Origin: Ahaetulla prasina
Lineage: Eukaryota; Chordata; Lepidosauria; Squamata; Colubridae
DNA length: 64,000 nucleotides
Assembly (NCBI RefSeq): GCF_028640845.1
Contig: NC_080540.1
Location: 216,363,300 to 216,427,299, forward strand
Direction: 5' to 3'
Shown here: positions 1-10,625 of the stretch, piece after piece
How positions within the stretch are numbered: the first letter of the stretch is position 1
How the letters are laid out: each line of letters opens with the position of its first letter
Notes under the pieces: generated by a model
Told to the model about the DNA's origin: nothing
The model's database searches: none
The model's input: only the letters and a program-made list of their open reading frames with translations
Position numbers and translations under genes: made by a program

Positions 1-103
1 GGGCAGGGCCAGTCAGAATTTTTACTACCGGTTCTCCGAACTACTCAAAATTTCTGCTACCGGTTCTCCAGAACTGGTCAGAACCTGCTGAAACCCACTT
101 CTG
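1..103 (+). mobile_element. hAT-type MITE, 3' part
   Basis: The 3' half of the same element that is complete at 1980-2263. It ends in the terminal motif AAACCCACTTCTG and is followed by ttccattg, which is the TSD of the complete copy. It has the subterminal CCGGTTCTCC motifs typical of this family. The 5' half lies before the window. Confidence 0.85.
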
Positions 104-593
104 TTCCATTGCAAAGGGCTGTACTAGGTAACAGCAAATGAAATGGGGGCCAGATCTGGCTTAACTGTGGTCCATGTTAATCTGCCTACCTTTCCTGCTT
201 ATAATGCCATTGCTATTCCAAACCCTCAGACTGAAATGCTGTGGCATATTGGCAATGTCAGATTTATGCCAATAACTTTCCTAAGCAAAGAAGGGGACTG
301 AATACGTGTACAGAATAACTGCATGGCTGAACACTAAATTCAACATGTATAAAATTGTTTGAGTAAACCAAAAAAATTTTCCAGCTTGAGGGAGGCAGGA
401 ACACATGTGGCGGATAGTGGATTGAGGCTACACATACCCAGGCTTCCAATTTCCCTGCAGCAATTTATCAGTGATTATATTTTAATTGATCCCCACAGTA
501 TAAGCCAATTTAGGATGATATCAGCTCAGCTACATCATTTGAAAATCCTTTGAAGTGAGGAGAACTTGTTTTTGCATCTTTTCCTTGTCTGTG
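1..593. repeat. Upstream copy of a direct duplication (period 2160)
   Basis: This stretch is repeated at 2161-2753. By eye the two copies differ at only two positions (401 A/G and 587 g/c) and diverge after 593/2753. The copy is already in progress at base 1, so its left edge lies outside the window. The near identity means either a recent duplication or an assembly artefact. Confidence 0.93.
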
Positions 594-1705
594 TGTTTCA
601 TATATTTTAGATTAGAAACCTGTGGACAGGAATTGTCTTTTTTTAATATAAACTAATCTTTTCTATCATAGAACAGAAGGGTTTGAGGTTTGTTGAAAGA
701 ATAATGCTTTAAATAAACACATAAAATACACTTTTCTTTTTTTTAAAAAAAATCACTTAATAAAAATCAAGCTCTTTCAGGTAGTGGTACAAAATGCATT
801 GATCCTTAAAGTCGAGATCTTCACCTAAAATGTTAATCAAGTTGCTTAGAGAGATAATAATTTTGAAAGTCTTGTGATTTTTCTACTGCTGCTTGGACAG
901 TTTACAACCACTGCGATGTGCGATGTCCTGCTTTTTTATAAAACCATTCGGCTGAAACCCTGTCAAAATAGATGAAGCCTGCCAGTGGATTTCTCAAATG
1001 ATCTGCCAATGGAAGTGAAATCTTTAGCAACTGGCCAGTAGAAGAGGGATCCAGATGGCACTTTCGGCTGTTTTTTTTTACAGAACTCCATGTGTATCCA
1101 ACAACAACAACAAAATTGGCTATTGCCTCTCTATATGGAAAATCTGGAGGCATTTGTTATCAACTGTACCATTGGTACAAGACCCATCAATTGCTGCTGA
1201 TTGATTGATTGAATCTCATAATTTGGCCTCAGCACACAAAAGGGCTCTGGGCAGCATAAAACAAGAAATATAGAGGAAAAACATATATAAAAAAAGCATG
1301 CATCGTTGTAAAAACTATGACGTGCTGCAGCTTTGTAGCAAGAAGTGGATGGGATATTGGAAGTGGTGTCCTCTATAGTTTTAGATTTCATTTTTTTTTA
1401 AAAAAAAATGGTTTGCAATATTTCATGGTCCTCATGTGTGCAAAGACTGACACAGGGCACAAGAATCTCATTTTCATCTCCTCTCTTCACTCGATGCCAA
1501 ACTTCATTCTATCACAATAGCAATATCTCCAAAACCGGAGACAAAGCTGCTTCTTGCTTTCTAGGTCAATCCTCTCTGATCTTCTCTTATTAGACAGGCC
1601 TTTCCCCCCCCCCTTCTTTCCCTTTTTTTGGGAGACCCAGGACTTACATTAGGCCTTTGGGAATATAGAGATCATGTCCTTCATTTTTAGCCTATATGGC
1701 TTCAG
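594..1705. other. No gene recognised; AT-rich unique DNA
   Basis: I see only short chance frames, A/T homopolymers and a (CAA)n run near 1100. If the 2160-base duplication is a true tandem one, this stretch forms most of the second unit (594-2753), and a copy of it should lie just upstream of the window. Confidence 0.5.
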
Positions 1706-1946
1706 CAGGGGAGAAATCCAGCAGGTTCTATCAGGTTCTGGAGAACCAGCAAATACCACCTCTGGCTGGCCTCAGAGTGGGGTGGGAATGGGGATTTTGC
1801 AATATCCTTCCCCCAGGAATGGGGAGGGAATGGGGATTTTGCAGTATCCTTCCCTGCTATGCCCACCAAGCCACACCCACCAAACCATGCCATGCCACCA
1901 AGCAACACCCACAGAACCGGTAGTAAAAATTTGAATTTCACCACTG
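1706..1946 (-). mobile_element. hAT-type MITE, inverted orientation
   Basis: Same family as 1980-2263 but reversed. It starts with a CAGGGG-type end and subterminal GGTTCTGGAGAACC, passes through GGAATGGGGATTTTGC blocks and CACGCCCACC-like repeats, and ends in TTTCACCACTG. I cannot find a matching 8-base TSD, so the ends may be decayed. Confidence 0.75.
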
Positions 1947-1979
1947 GAAGAAATTATTGAGGTATCAACACTTCCATTG

Positions 1980-2263
1980 CAGTGGTGGGTTTCAAATTTT
2001 TACCACCGATTCTGTGGGCGTGGCTTGGTGGGTGTGGTGGCTTGGTGGGTGTGGCAGGAAGGATACTGTAAAATCTCCATTCCCACCCCACTCTAGGGAA
2101 GCTTACTGAAAATCCCATTTCCTCCCAGTCAGCTGGGACTCGGGAGGCAGAGAATAGTTGGGGCAGGGCCAGTCAGAATTTTTACTACCGGTTCTCCGAA
2201 CTACTCAAAATTTCTGCTACCGGTTCTCCAGAACTGGTCAGAACCTGCTGAAACCCACTTCTG
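1980..2263 (+). mobile_element. hAT-type MITE, complete, TSD ttccattg
   Basis: A complete 284-base element bounded by perfect 8-base TSDs (1972-1979 and 2264-2271). The termini are inverted: CAGTGGTGGGTTTCAA at the left, and the right end reads CAGAAGTGGGTTTCAGC on the other strand. The interior carries GTGGGCGTGGC repeats and CCGGTTCTCC motifs. An 8-base TSD with CAG-starting inverted ends is diagnostic of hAT transposons. There is no transposase frame, so it is non-autonomous. Confidence 0.93.
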
Positions 2264-2753
2264 TTCCATTGCAAAGGGCTGTACTAGGTAACAGCAAATG
2301 AAATGGGGGCCAGATCTGGCTTAACTGTGGTCCATGTTAATCTGCCTACCTTTCCTGCTTATAATGCCATTGCTATTCCAAACCCTCAGACTGAAATGCT
2401 GTGGCATATTGGCAATGTCAGATTTATGCCAATAACTTTCCTAAGCAAAGAAGGGGACTGAATACGTGTACAGAATAACTGCATGGCTGAACACTAAATT
2501 CAACATGTATAAAATTGTTTGAGTAAACCAAAAAAATTTTCCAGCTTGAGGGAGGCAGGAGCACATGTGGCGGATAGTGGATTGAGGCTACACATACCCA
2601 GGCTTCCAATTTCCCTGCAGCAATTTATCAGTGATTATATTTTAATTGATCCCCACAGTATAAGCCAATTTAGGATGATATCAGCTCAGCTACATCATTT
2701 GAAAATCCTTTGAAGTGAGGAGAACTTGTTTTTGCATCTTTTCCTTCTCTGTG
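2161..2753. repeat. Downstream copy of the direct duplication
   Basis: Matches 1-593 with two differences. It begins inside the MITE at 1980-2263 and ends at 2753, where the two flanks stop matching. The copies share no longer match to the right, so 2753/2754 is a duplication breakpoint. Confidence 0.93.
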
Positions 2754-3003
2754 CATTAGTTAATAGATGGAAACAGAGAACCAGCTCTCTCTTTGCTCTC
2801 CCAAATGGCAGTGAATTCCCTGGATTCTTTCTAATAAATAGTTTCTAAATATAAAGTAGTCAGTAATATTATCCTATTATATGGTCTTTTCAAAACAAAC
2901 AACGTGACTCATTCATAATCATGAACCATTCCATTCCGTACTTTTTATATGCTGTTTGCTGGGTTAGAAGGGGGGGAAGAGAGGAACTTATCAATAAAGG
3001 AGA

Positions 3004-3627
3004 TGTTGTGGCCCGCCAGCGGCCAGCAGAGCTGGCAGCAGATTCGGACAATGAGGAGGTTGGGGAGGAACGGGGCCAGTCCTGGAGTCTGGGGAAGGCT
3101 CAGACGAGGGCTCCGAGTCGGAGGCAGAGAGAGAGCCAAGGCCATCTGGTAGTTCTTTGCTGCCTCCAGAGTCTCCGGAGTCTGACATCAGCGAAGCATA
3201 AGAACGGCGTCAGCCTGTTCCTAATGTGTGCATGCGCAGAGCTGCCAGAAGACAGGAACAATTAAGAAAACAGGATCAACTTGGGAGTAAGGCTTGGAGA
3301 TGATTGGCCCCTCCCATAAGACATGAAAGACAAGCGAACGGGACGTGATCTTTTGCAGGAAACAATTAGTTCATCTGGTTGGTAAAAGCTCTGGAAATGT
3401 TCTGTTTGACTCTGTGCTAAGTTTGGCCTTGCCTTGCGTGTGGCAATTAGTTCTCTGGCAGCATTCCAAGGGAGATAAGGTTAGTGTTTGTAAACACTCC
3501 CCTGATAAGACTGTTTGAGAAGCCTTTCGGACTGGGAATGACAATAATTCACAGCCGTTTGAATAAAAGAGGTTTGCCAGGACTAAGATTGTGCTGTATA
3601 CTTTATAAGGAAGCCTAGGAAAGAACA
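3004..3627 (+). mobile_element. Solo LTR, family A (retrovirus-like or Gypsy-like)
   Basis: A 624-base segment beginning TGTTGTGG and ending AAGAACA, the same kinds of ends as the LTRs at 24789, 25521, 45727 and 49882. The flanks ggaga and gaaga match at 4 of 5 bases, consistent with a decayed 5-base TSD. AATAAAAG near 3565 is a likely poly(A) signal. The frame starting at LTR base 2 encodes an Asp/Ser/Glu-rich stretch (AADSDNEEVGEERG). No internal retroviral genes are attached, so this is a solo LTR. Confidence 0.78.
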
Positions 3628-3658
3628 GAAGAATATTTGTAGCTCGGTGTTGAAATGA

Positions 3659-3803
3659 GGGGTCTTTTGTGCTCTTTGAACGTGGTTGTTTTCTTGCTGA
3701 TGTTTCATGACCCAACTAAGTGCTAGTCCTGATGATATTACCTAGTTTGGGTCATGAAACGTATGCAAGGAAACAACCAAGCTCAGACAGCACCAAAGAC
3801 CCC
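3659..3803. mobile_element. Palindromic fold-back MITE
   Basis: Two arms (about 3659-3720 and 3741-3803) are inverted complements: the left arm runs GGGTCTTTTGTGCTCTTTG through TTTCATGACCCAACTA and the right arm mirrors it. The termini match those of the much larger fold-back at 10626-11872, so both belong to one family. No clear TSD is visible, so the class is not assigned. Confidence 0.7.
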
Positions 3804-4183
3804 TCCAGAGGAAGTTGTATTAAAAACCAAGTTGTAATAAAACAGTGTTGGAAACCTCAAATATATAAAATAAATAAAAAGTAAATAAGTAAGTACCGTA
3901 AATATTTTATGTAACGTTTCTGCAATATAATGAGTGGGAAAAAGGCTGATAATCATAAAGCAGCAGCATAAGGATTTTAGAGAAATCTAATGAAGATATA
4001 GTTTTTTATGGAAAAACCATTGGCAGTATATTGAATGCAATGTAGTTATATTTGGAGATCTCCAGTGAAACCCAGATTAATCTCTCTCATTTTTTCCCCA
4101 ATGTAAAATAGGGATCCACAATCAGTAGCCTTAGCCAAACTTGACTTCTTGAAGACTAGTAACTCCTCTCCGTACACCCAATG
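3804..4183. other. No gene recognised; AT-rich unique DNA
   Basis: AT-rich sequence with a short (AAAT)n-like run at about 3862-3890. No frames or known repeats are visible. Confidence 0.5.
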
Positions 4184-4191
4184 GTCTATGT

Positions 4192-4583
4192 TAGGGGTGT
4201 CAAACTCAATTTGATTGATGGCTGCATCCGGGTTGTATTTGACCTCAGAGGGTTGGGGGGTGTAGTCACGGGCATGGCCAGCTCAACATCATTCATCGAG
4301 GCTCCATTTTTGGCAGCAACAGCCTCCTACAGCCCTCTGCCAGAGAAAATGTACCCTGCGTGTGCCACAAGTAGCATCCCCTTTTTGCTGGCAGAGGGCT
4401 GCAGGAGGCTATTGTAGCCAAAAACAGAGCCTGGGTGGCCGCATGCAGCCTTCTGAACCTCTGTTTTCACTGGCAAAGGCACTGCAACCCAGTCTTTTGT
4501 CATTTCCAGGCCGGCCCCACAGGCCAGATCTAAGCACCCCATGGGCCACATCCAGCCCATGGGCCTTGGGTTTGACACCCCTG
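4192..4583. mobile_element. hAT-type element, TSD gtctatgt
   Basis: 392 bases bounded by perfect 8-base TSDs (4184-4191 and 4584-4591). The ends are inverted copies of (C/T)AGGGGTGTCAAAC, a Charlie-like hAT terminus. The interior contains an inverted pair around AGCCCTCTGCCAG. There is no transposase. Confidence 0.92.
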
Positions 4584-4605
4584 GTCTATGTAAATGCCAA
4601 ACAAA

Positions 4606-5370
4606 TTGAAAGAACAGCCAGAAACAGAATTATAGAGCTGGAAGGGACTTCAGCAGTGGCGGGACTCAGCTGGTTCAGCTGGTTTGGATGATCTGGTGGT
4701 TAAATTGCTGGTTGATCCCTCCCCTCCCCTCCCCGCCCCGCCCCTTCCAGGAGTCCCCATTTTCATTCCCAGGAAGCTTTGGGAAGACCTCCTAGGCCCA
4801 AAATGGGACATGGGGAGTAATGCAACCCCCACAACCTGTTTTTGCCCCCAGGAGGCTTCATGGAGGCCTAATAGGCCCAAAACAGGGCACGGGGGTGGCG
4901 CCCCTCCACGGCCCATTTTTGCTCTCAGGAGGTCCAAAACAGAGCATGGAGGGGTGCGACACACACCCCCGTGAACCGTTTTGCTCCCAGGAGACCGCAG
5001 GGAAGTCTACTAGGCCCAAAACGGGGCGTGGGACACATCCCCCCAGGGCCTGTTTTTTCTCCCAGGGGGATGCAGGAGGCTGAGTGCTGCCTGTCACACA
5101 CCCCGGCCATGCCACCATGGCCACGGCCACCCACCCAGTCATTAGGGCAAAAAACTGTTTGTTAAATTATTTGAATCCCACCACTGGACTTCAGAGGTCT
5201 TTTAGTTCAAACCTCTGCTCAAGGCAGGGGACCTTATATCATCCCAGACAAATAGTTGTCCAAGCTCTTGTTAAAAACCTCCAGTGTTGGAGCGCCTACG
5301 ACTTCTGGAGGCAAGTCGCTCCACTGATTAATTGTCCTCCCTGTCAGGAAATTTCTCCTTAGTTCTTAGA
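4606..5370 (-). mobile_element. CR1 LINE 3' end, interrupted by a hAT element
   Basis: On the minus strand this is the CR1 C-terminal tail and 3' UTR. The conserved end reads AGAGCTGGAAGGGAC on plus at 4635-4649, and the more 5' part resumes at 5187 with the block about muffled text typical of CR1 ends (AAAAACCTCCAGTGTTGGAGC near 5275). The element at 4654-5186 splits it. Confidence 0.85.
4654..5186. mobile_element. hAT-type element nested in CR1, TSD gacttcag
   Basis: 533 bases bounded by perfect 8-base TSDs (4646-4653 and 5187-5194). The ends are CAGTGGCGGGACTCAGC and, inverted, CAGTGGTGGGATTCAAA. The GC-rich interior has repeated blocks around CCCAGGAGGC and GGCCCAAAACGGG. Removing it and one TSD restores the CR1 sequence, so it is younger than the CR1 copy. 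Confidence 0.95.
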
Positions 5371-5585
5371 TACTAGATACTCGATGTTACTTCCTTAAAA
5401 TTAGTAAAGGATTAAGAAAGAATCCTAAAGAATCATGTCCTTGAAGTTTTGACAAATTATGGAGGAAAGTAGTTAATCAAAGATAAAAGAAAATAATTGT
5501 TCATTCAACCCCTTTATGTACAAAAGAGATGAACATAAATTGATCTTCTAATACTACCTATTATAGCATCCAGAATCTGCTAGAA

Positions 5586-5719
5586 CAGGGGTGTCAAACT
5601 GGCGGCTCACGGGCTGGCTGCATCATGCACAGGTCATGCCCACCTGAGCTCTGTGAAGGGGAAAAACATTGCAATACATCACATGATGGCAACATGATGG
5701 CGTGAGTTTGACATCCCTG
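5586..5719. mobile_element. Short hAT-type MITE
   Basis: 134 bases with the same CAGGGGTGTCAAACT end as 4192-4583 and an inverted right end. The TSD tgctagaa/ttctagaa (5578-5585, 5720-5727) matches at 7 of 8 bases. Confidence 0.85.
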
Positions 5720-5730
5720 TTCTAGAAGTA

Positions 5731-6105
5731 CAGTTAGTCCTCAACTTAAAATAGCTCATTGAGTAACCATTCAAAGTTACCAAAGGACTGAAAACAGTGA
5801 CTGATGACTGTTTTTTTACAGTCATGACCTTGGCAGCATCCCCATGATCATGTGATTAAAATTCAGATGCTTGGCAATTGGCAATTCGTATTCATGTGAT
5901 CCCCTTTTGTAACTTTCTGAGAGACAAAGCCAATGGGGAAGTAAGATTCACTTAGCAACCGGTTTATTAACTTATCAGCTGCAGTGATTCATTTAACAAC
6001 TGAGACATGAAAAGTCGTAAAATGGGGCAAAACTCACTTAACAAATGTCTCACTTAACAATAGAAATTTTGGGCTCAATTGTGGTCATAAGTCAAGGACT
6101 ATCTG
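5731..6105. mobile_element. Tigger-like MITE (TA target)
   Basis: Begins TA-CAGTTAGTCCTCAACTTA and ends with the inverted form GGACTATCTG-TA. A TA dinucleotide flanks each side, and ends starting CAG point to a pogo/Tigger-like (Tc1/mariner) MITE. The interior contains TCATGTGAT-type blocks and TTAACAACTG runs, found also at 8266, 12965, 20009, 33156, 42208 and 47778. Confidence 0.75.
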
Positions 6106-6785
6106 TAATCAATCTGATTGAATCAATCAGGAACAATTATTTAATGAAATCTGAAGAATTCCAGATTTCCTATCCCTGGTATATAGAGAATATTGGTTGG
6201 CATCAACTGGAATTAGCTAGTCCATTCTTGTACAGCACTCTTTGTATGTTTACAGGAAACTGGCATATAGACCAAAACAAGAGCAACCATCTTACCTTCC
6301 TAAGATTACTATTAATTACTTAACAATTACAGGAATCATAATAACAATAAATTATGTTAAGAAAGACAAAAAGGACCACGCTTTAACTTGGCCTCCTATT
6401 TATTTATTATATTGAAAAACTTTCAAAATAATGCAATACAATTTCAGGAAAGATTTACTAGAATGATAGAGGGGCAGTAAATCACTTTTATAATATCTAT
6501 ATAAACTGAATTGGTATTGGATTTATCCATTGCTAGATTGAAATTGATACCCCAGTGGAGAACTTTCGACTGCCACTCATGACAACAAATTGACAGTACC
6601 ACTGGTAGTATGTTATTATTACTAGAACTATTCATTATTTTTCTATTTATTGTTAACTGTCTGTAGCATCTATTGAAACAGATTGCTATAAATACCATCT
6701 TCATCTTCCTGATCCTCATAGTAAAGTATAGGGAATAATTTTAGTTGTTAGCCACAGAGAGTCAGGCCCCATAAAAATTTAATAA

Positions 6786-6845
6786 ATTAGTAGTAGTAAT
6801 GGTAGTAGTAGAAATGGTAGTAGTAGTAGTAGTAGTAGTAGTAGC
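6786..6845. repeat. (TAG)n microsatellite
   Basis: An imperfect then perfect TAG trinucleotide run. On the minus strand it would give a threonine-rich chance frame. Confidence 0.95.
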
Positions 6846-6952
6846 TTTTCCATGATCTTTTAATGATTTTATGTTCTGTTTGCATTTAACTAGTCCCACA
6901 TTTGTCAGAGTTGATTCCTTAGGCTCATTATCTGTCAAAGCCAATAAGTTGT

Positions 6953-6982
6953 CTTTTGTTTGTTTGTTTGTTTGTTTGTTGC
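6953..6982. repeat. (TTTG)n microsatellite
   Basis: About seven tandem TTTG units. Confidence 0.95.
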
Positions 6983-7971
6983 TCTTTACTTATTAAGGAT
7001 AATAACTATAAGTGATGTAAGGTACACCAGAGGAGATAAAAATAGCGTTTGGGGCTGAGGGTGTTCAATTTCAATCAGAAAACAATGGAGAAGTAGTAAT
7101 TGCATATTCATAATTAGACAACACTATTAAAAATTCTGGCTGCTGTAAATCATAGTAACAGAAAAGAAAATTTGGTGCTTCTACTAGAGACGCTGCAATG
7201 CATTTTAATGATTAGAAAGAATCTCCTGTGAATTACTGAAATTTTTACCAATTAGCTGGCAATAAAACAAAGACAAAAAATATCAAGGGTAATCTATCAC
7301 TACATGAATTTTGTTCATTCGGTTGACTAATACAATTCGCTTTATATTATGTATGATCATACAACACAACCTAATGTAATGGTAAGGCCTCTGTAATGCT
7401 GTTCTTGAAAGAAATGGGACAATATTTATATCTCTCTGAAACAATTACAGATGGGGCAAAGGGGCTGATCTTTGCTGCAAATTGTGAAATGTATATTAAT
7501 TAACACCAAGCAGTGGATGGTACTTCTCTGGGTGACGTGAAGATTATAAGATAGGAAGCACTGAAAGGAAAATGTGAGCAAATTGTATTTTATAAACCAT
7601 GAGCTGGCAAAGGATTCATCACAAATCAGATCCAATCAACTGTGGTTGGCCCTCTTAGAGCACGACTGTTAGGATCTTAAGAGATATACTGAAAACAGTT
7701 CCCTACTCGCAGTGCCCAATTCAGTTAAATTGTGCCATATTGTTCCTCCATCAAGTGTTAGCAAGTTTAGGGTGTATTTTGTTAGCTTCCTACTATTACC
7801 TTTCTAAGCTTTTCTGAAAGTCTTTATCTGAAGAATGGCAGACAAAGGTTGTCAAGGTATACAGTAAGTGTGATGGCTCTTGATAGGCACACAATCAACC
7901 TGAAGAGTCTTGTGTTTGCAAATTTTCCAATAGATCCACTACTGAACTTCTCTAAATGACCACATATACAG

Positions 7972-8260
7972 CAGAGGTGGTATTCAGCAGGTTCTGACGA
8001 GTTCTGGAGAATCGGTAGCAGAAATTTTGAGTAGTTCGGAGAACTGGTAAATACCCACCTCTGACTGGCCCCGACCCCATCTATTCTCTGCCTCCTGAGT
8101 CCCAGCTGATCAGGAGGAAATGGGAATTTTGCAGTATCCTTCCCCTGCCACGCCCACCAAGCCACGCCCACCAAGCCATGCCACGCCCACCAAGCCATGC
8201 CATGCCCACCAAGCCACGCCCACAGAACTAGTAGTAAAAAAATTTTGAATCCCACCACTG
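7972..8260 (-). mobile_element. hAT-type MITE, TSD atatacag
   Basis: 289 bases bounded by perfect 8-base TSDs (7964-7971, 8261-8268). The termini are CAGAGGTGGTATTCAGC and, inverted, CAGTGGTGGGATTCAAA. It contains six CACGCCCACCAAGCCA-like repeats. The TSD overlaps the first bases of the Tigger-like MITE beginning at 8266, so this element landed in that MITE's tip. Confidence 0.94.
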
Positions 8261-8265
8261 ATATA

Positions 8266-8480
8266 CAGGTAATCCTTGATTTACAACCACAATGGAGCCC
8301 CATATTTCTGTTGCTAAGCGAGACAGTTGTTAAATGAGTTGTAGACTTTTCTTGCCTCAGTTGTTAAGGGAATCACTGCTGTTATTAAGTTAGTAACATG
8401 GTTGTTAAGTGAACCTGGTCCCCCTGTTGGACCTGCTTGTCAGAAGGTCGCAAAAGGGGATTATATAACCCCAGGGTATG
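8266..8480. mobile_element. Tigger-like MITE, truncated
   Basis: Starts TA-CAGGTAATCCTTGATTTAC and carries the usual TTGTTAAGTGAA-type blocks. The match to the family ends near GGTCGCAAAAGGGGATTATAT, so the other half is missing. Confidence 0.75.
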
Positions 8481-9196
8481 GAATGGGGTGATCTGCTACC
8501 TGACCCAGGAAATGGAGAAAGAGAGAAGATAAAATATGATTTTAAAAAAAACAGAAAAAGTATTGATGCATTATCGATTTAAACCCCATGATAACATGTG
8601 GCCCTTCTGCAGTTACTTGTTGTTCTCATAGCCTTTTTTTTTTTTTAGTTATGTTATGAAATGATAGATATCGGGAGCTGAAAACCATGGAAGCTAATCC
8701 TAAATAACTTACTCTCCATTTCTGTGATAATTTCATAGAAGTCAGGAATAATTCAGGAGTCCTGCTGGGTTTACTAGCACCCAGCACAGCTAGCCAGAGA
8801 TAAGCATCTTAGGAGGAAGAATGAGATACAAGATCAATAGACTTCTATCTGTTTCTTAATGCTTTTACTTTAAGATTATTTAATTCCATTCCTAGTGTCA
8901 AAAAACACTCCAGATACATACTGAAGTGCTCTCAGGATAAAAGTTCCTACTAGCTATTAATGTAATAAGTCTGTGTGACGCTTCTGATTCCTGGTTTTTT
9001 CTCTCCTTTCTGTCAGAACACTTAACAAAGGCAAACAACTTCAGCCATGGCCTTCCGATTTGGATATTGTTACGTTCTGATATTCTTGCCTTTTTTAAAT
9101 TCATGGCTGATATAACTACCTTCACTACTGATTAGGGATTTATTAAAAAAAAACACTGTTTGTTAATTATTGTTAATTCAGTAGAATCCTCTAAGC
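8481..9196. other. No gene recognised
   Basis: AT-rich unique DNA with short A and T runs. No recognisable repeat or coding feature. Confidence 0.5.
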
Positions 9197-9265
9197 CAGG
9201 GCTCTGCAAACTTGGCTCTTTTAAGACTTGTGGACTTCAGCTCCCAGAGTTCCTCAGCCAGCAAA
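9197..9265. mobile_element. Half of a palindromic hAT-type MITE
   Basis: Matches the left arm of the complete palindromic element at 41971-42108: CAGGGCTCTGCAAACTTGG, then the AAGACTTGTGGACTTCAG block and CCTCAGCCAGCAAAGC. The right arm is absent. Confidence 0.75.
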
Positions 9266-9301
9266 GCAAAACCATCAATGGAGAAGGTTTGATATGCAGC
9301 A

Positions 9302-10276
9302 AAAAAAATAAAATAAAATAAAATCTACGGAGCTTCCCTTTTTGTCCACCCTACCCTCCATTGCTTCCATGCCTGATGCCAAAGGGGCAGCTTTGCCTCC
9401 TCCCCTCCCCCAATTCCAGAAGCCGCATGCCACCTCCCTTCGTCTCCATGTGCTTCCCCAGAACCTGTGCAATCTCCTACCGCCCATGGCAGCTGGCAGG
9501 CAGAAGCCTTTGCCTTGGGTCCCATGCCCTCTCCTTCCCACCTCTTCCTTCCTCCATGCACAGGTAGGGATGTGGGTTTCTCTACCACGTGGGGGTGGGG
9601 CCAGCAAGCAGGGACAGGAGGCACCAGTGCCACCCGCGGCCAGCCTTAGATCTGTGCTGCCACTTCGGTCTTGCCCCCTGGGTGTGTGCACAGCAGGCTC
9701 CAAGCACGTGAGGGCTGGCCTCCTGGATGAAGGGAAGCCCTCAGCAAGCAGTCCCCAGGCCATGCATGCTATTCGCCTCCTGTGCGCATGCCCAGGAGGC
9801 GGGGCCAAGGAGGTGCTGCAGATCTAAGGCTGGGCCTGGGTGAGGAACCAGAGAGTAGCTTGGCCACAGGTGTCACTCTAGGCGAGTGGCCAAGGCAAGA
9901 TAAGGAATGGCTGGGAGGGGCCAGGTGGGGTGGGGGTGGGGTGGGCCAGCCAGTGGTGCTATCAACCAATTCACCGAACTAGGCAAAAAGTTAACAAAGG
10001 GTTTACCTGAACCGGTCCAAACCGGCTGAAGCCCACCTCTGTGTGGGAGGCAGCTAAGGGAGGAAGACTCACCAAGCAGAGATCAGCTGGGTTGCGGAGG
10101 CCACGGTCAAGGCAAGCAAGGGAACCAGAAAGCAGCAGCAGCTAGCCGCAGGTGTGACTGTAGGCATTGGTCAAGGTGGGCGGGGTGAGATAAGGAGTGG
10201 GGGTGGGGCGGGGCCAGCAAACAATTTAACAACCGGTTCGGCCAAAGTGGTGCCAACTGGTTGAATCCCACCACTG
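9302..10276. mobile_element. GC-rich compound region with two hAT-type ends
   Basis: A short (AAAAT)n run is followed by a GC-rich stretch with GTGGGGTGGG and GGCGGGGCCAGCAA blocks. Two copies of the family 3' terminus are visible: GCTGAAGCCCACCTCTG ending at 10041 and GTTGAATCCCACCACTG ending at 10276, each preceded by CCGGTT-type motifs. I cannot place the matching 5' ends or TSDs. Long open frames here on both strands reflect the GC content, not a gene. Confidence 0.55.
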
Positions 10277-10625
10277 GATCAGACCTTGTAGGAAAGTGCC
10301 CCTCCTGAACAGAGGCTTCTCTATTGAGAAAGTTGTGGTCTATGAGTCTTATACAATCAGGGCTTCCTAGATAACCCAGCACCAACTAAAATGTGAGTAG
10401 GCAGGCAGGCAAGGAGGAGAAGAACAGTGGGCCATCCATCCACCTCCTTTAAGCAATGTCAGCTGCACTGACCTTGATAGGTAGGGGACTTTTGGTATTC
10501 CTTTCATGTATCAACACAGCCATTTATATTAATACTAGCTCTACATATGGTCCTCTGGTCTGAAAATCTTGTCCAGCTTTGTTGTAGAGGTTTGCCAAAG
10601 GAATAGGCTATATCTTAGCTGAGGT
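10277..10625. other. No gene recognised
   Basis: Unique-looking sequence between a hAT terminus and the fold-back element, with no recognisable repeat or coding feature. Confidence 0.45.

Larger units (their letters stand above)
6106..7963. other. No gene recognised; unique AT-rich DNA
   Basis: Mostly AT-rich unique sequence with two simple repeats listed separately. The open frames are short and on both strands without coding features such as a recognisable domain or flanking splice sites. Confidence 0.5.

Noticed and set aside
6786..6845. CRISPR-like or other spaced repeat array
   Set aside because: No spaced direct repeats of the required form exist anywhere in the window; this and the others are plain microsatellites.
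9275..9827. Open frames of 160-177 codons on both strands
   Set aside because: They overlap on opposite strands in GC-rich hAT-like DNA; no domain, splice site or start context supports a gene.
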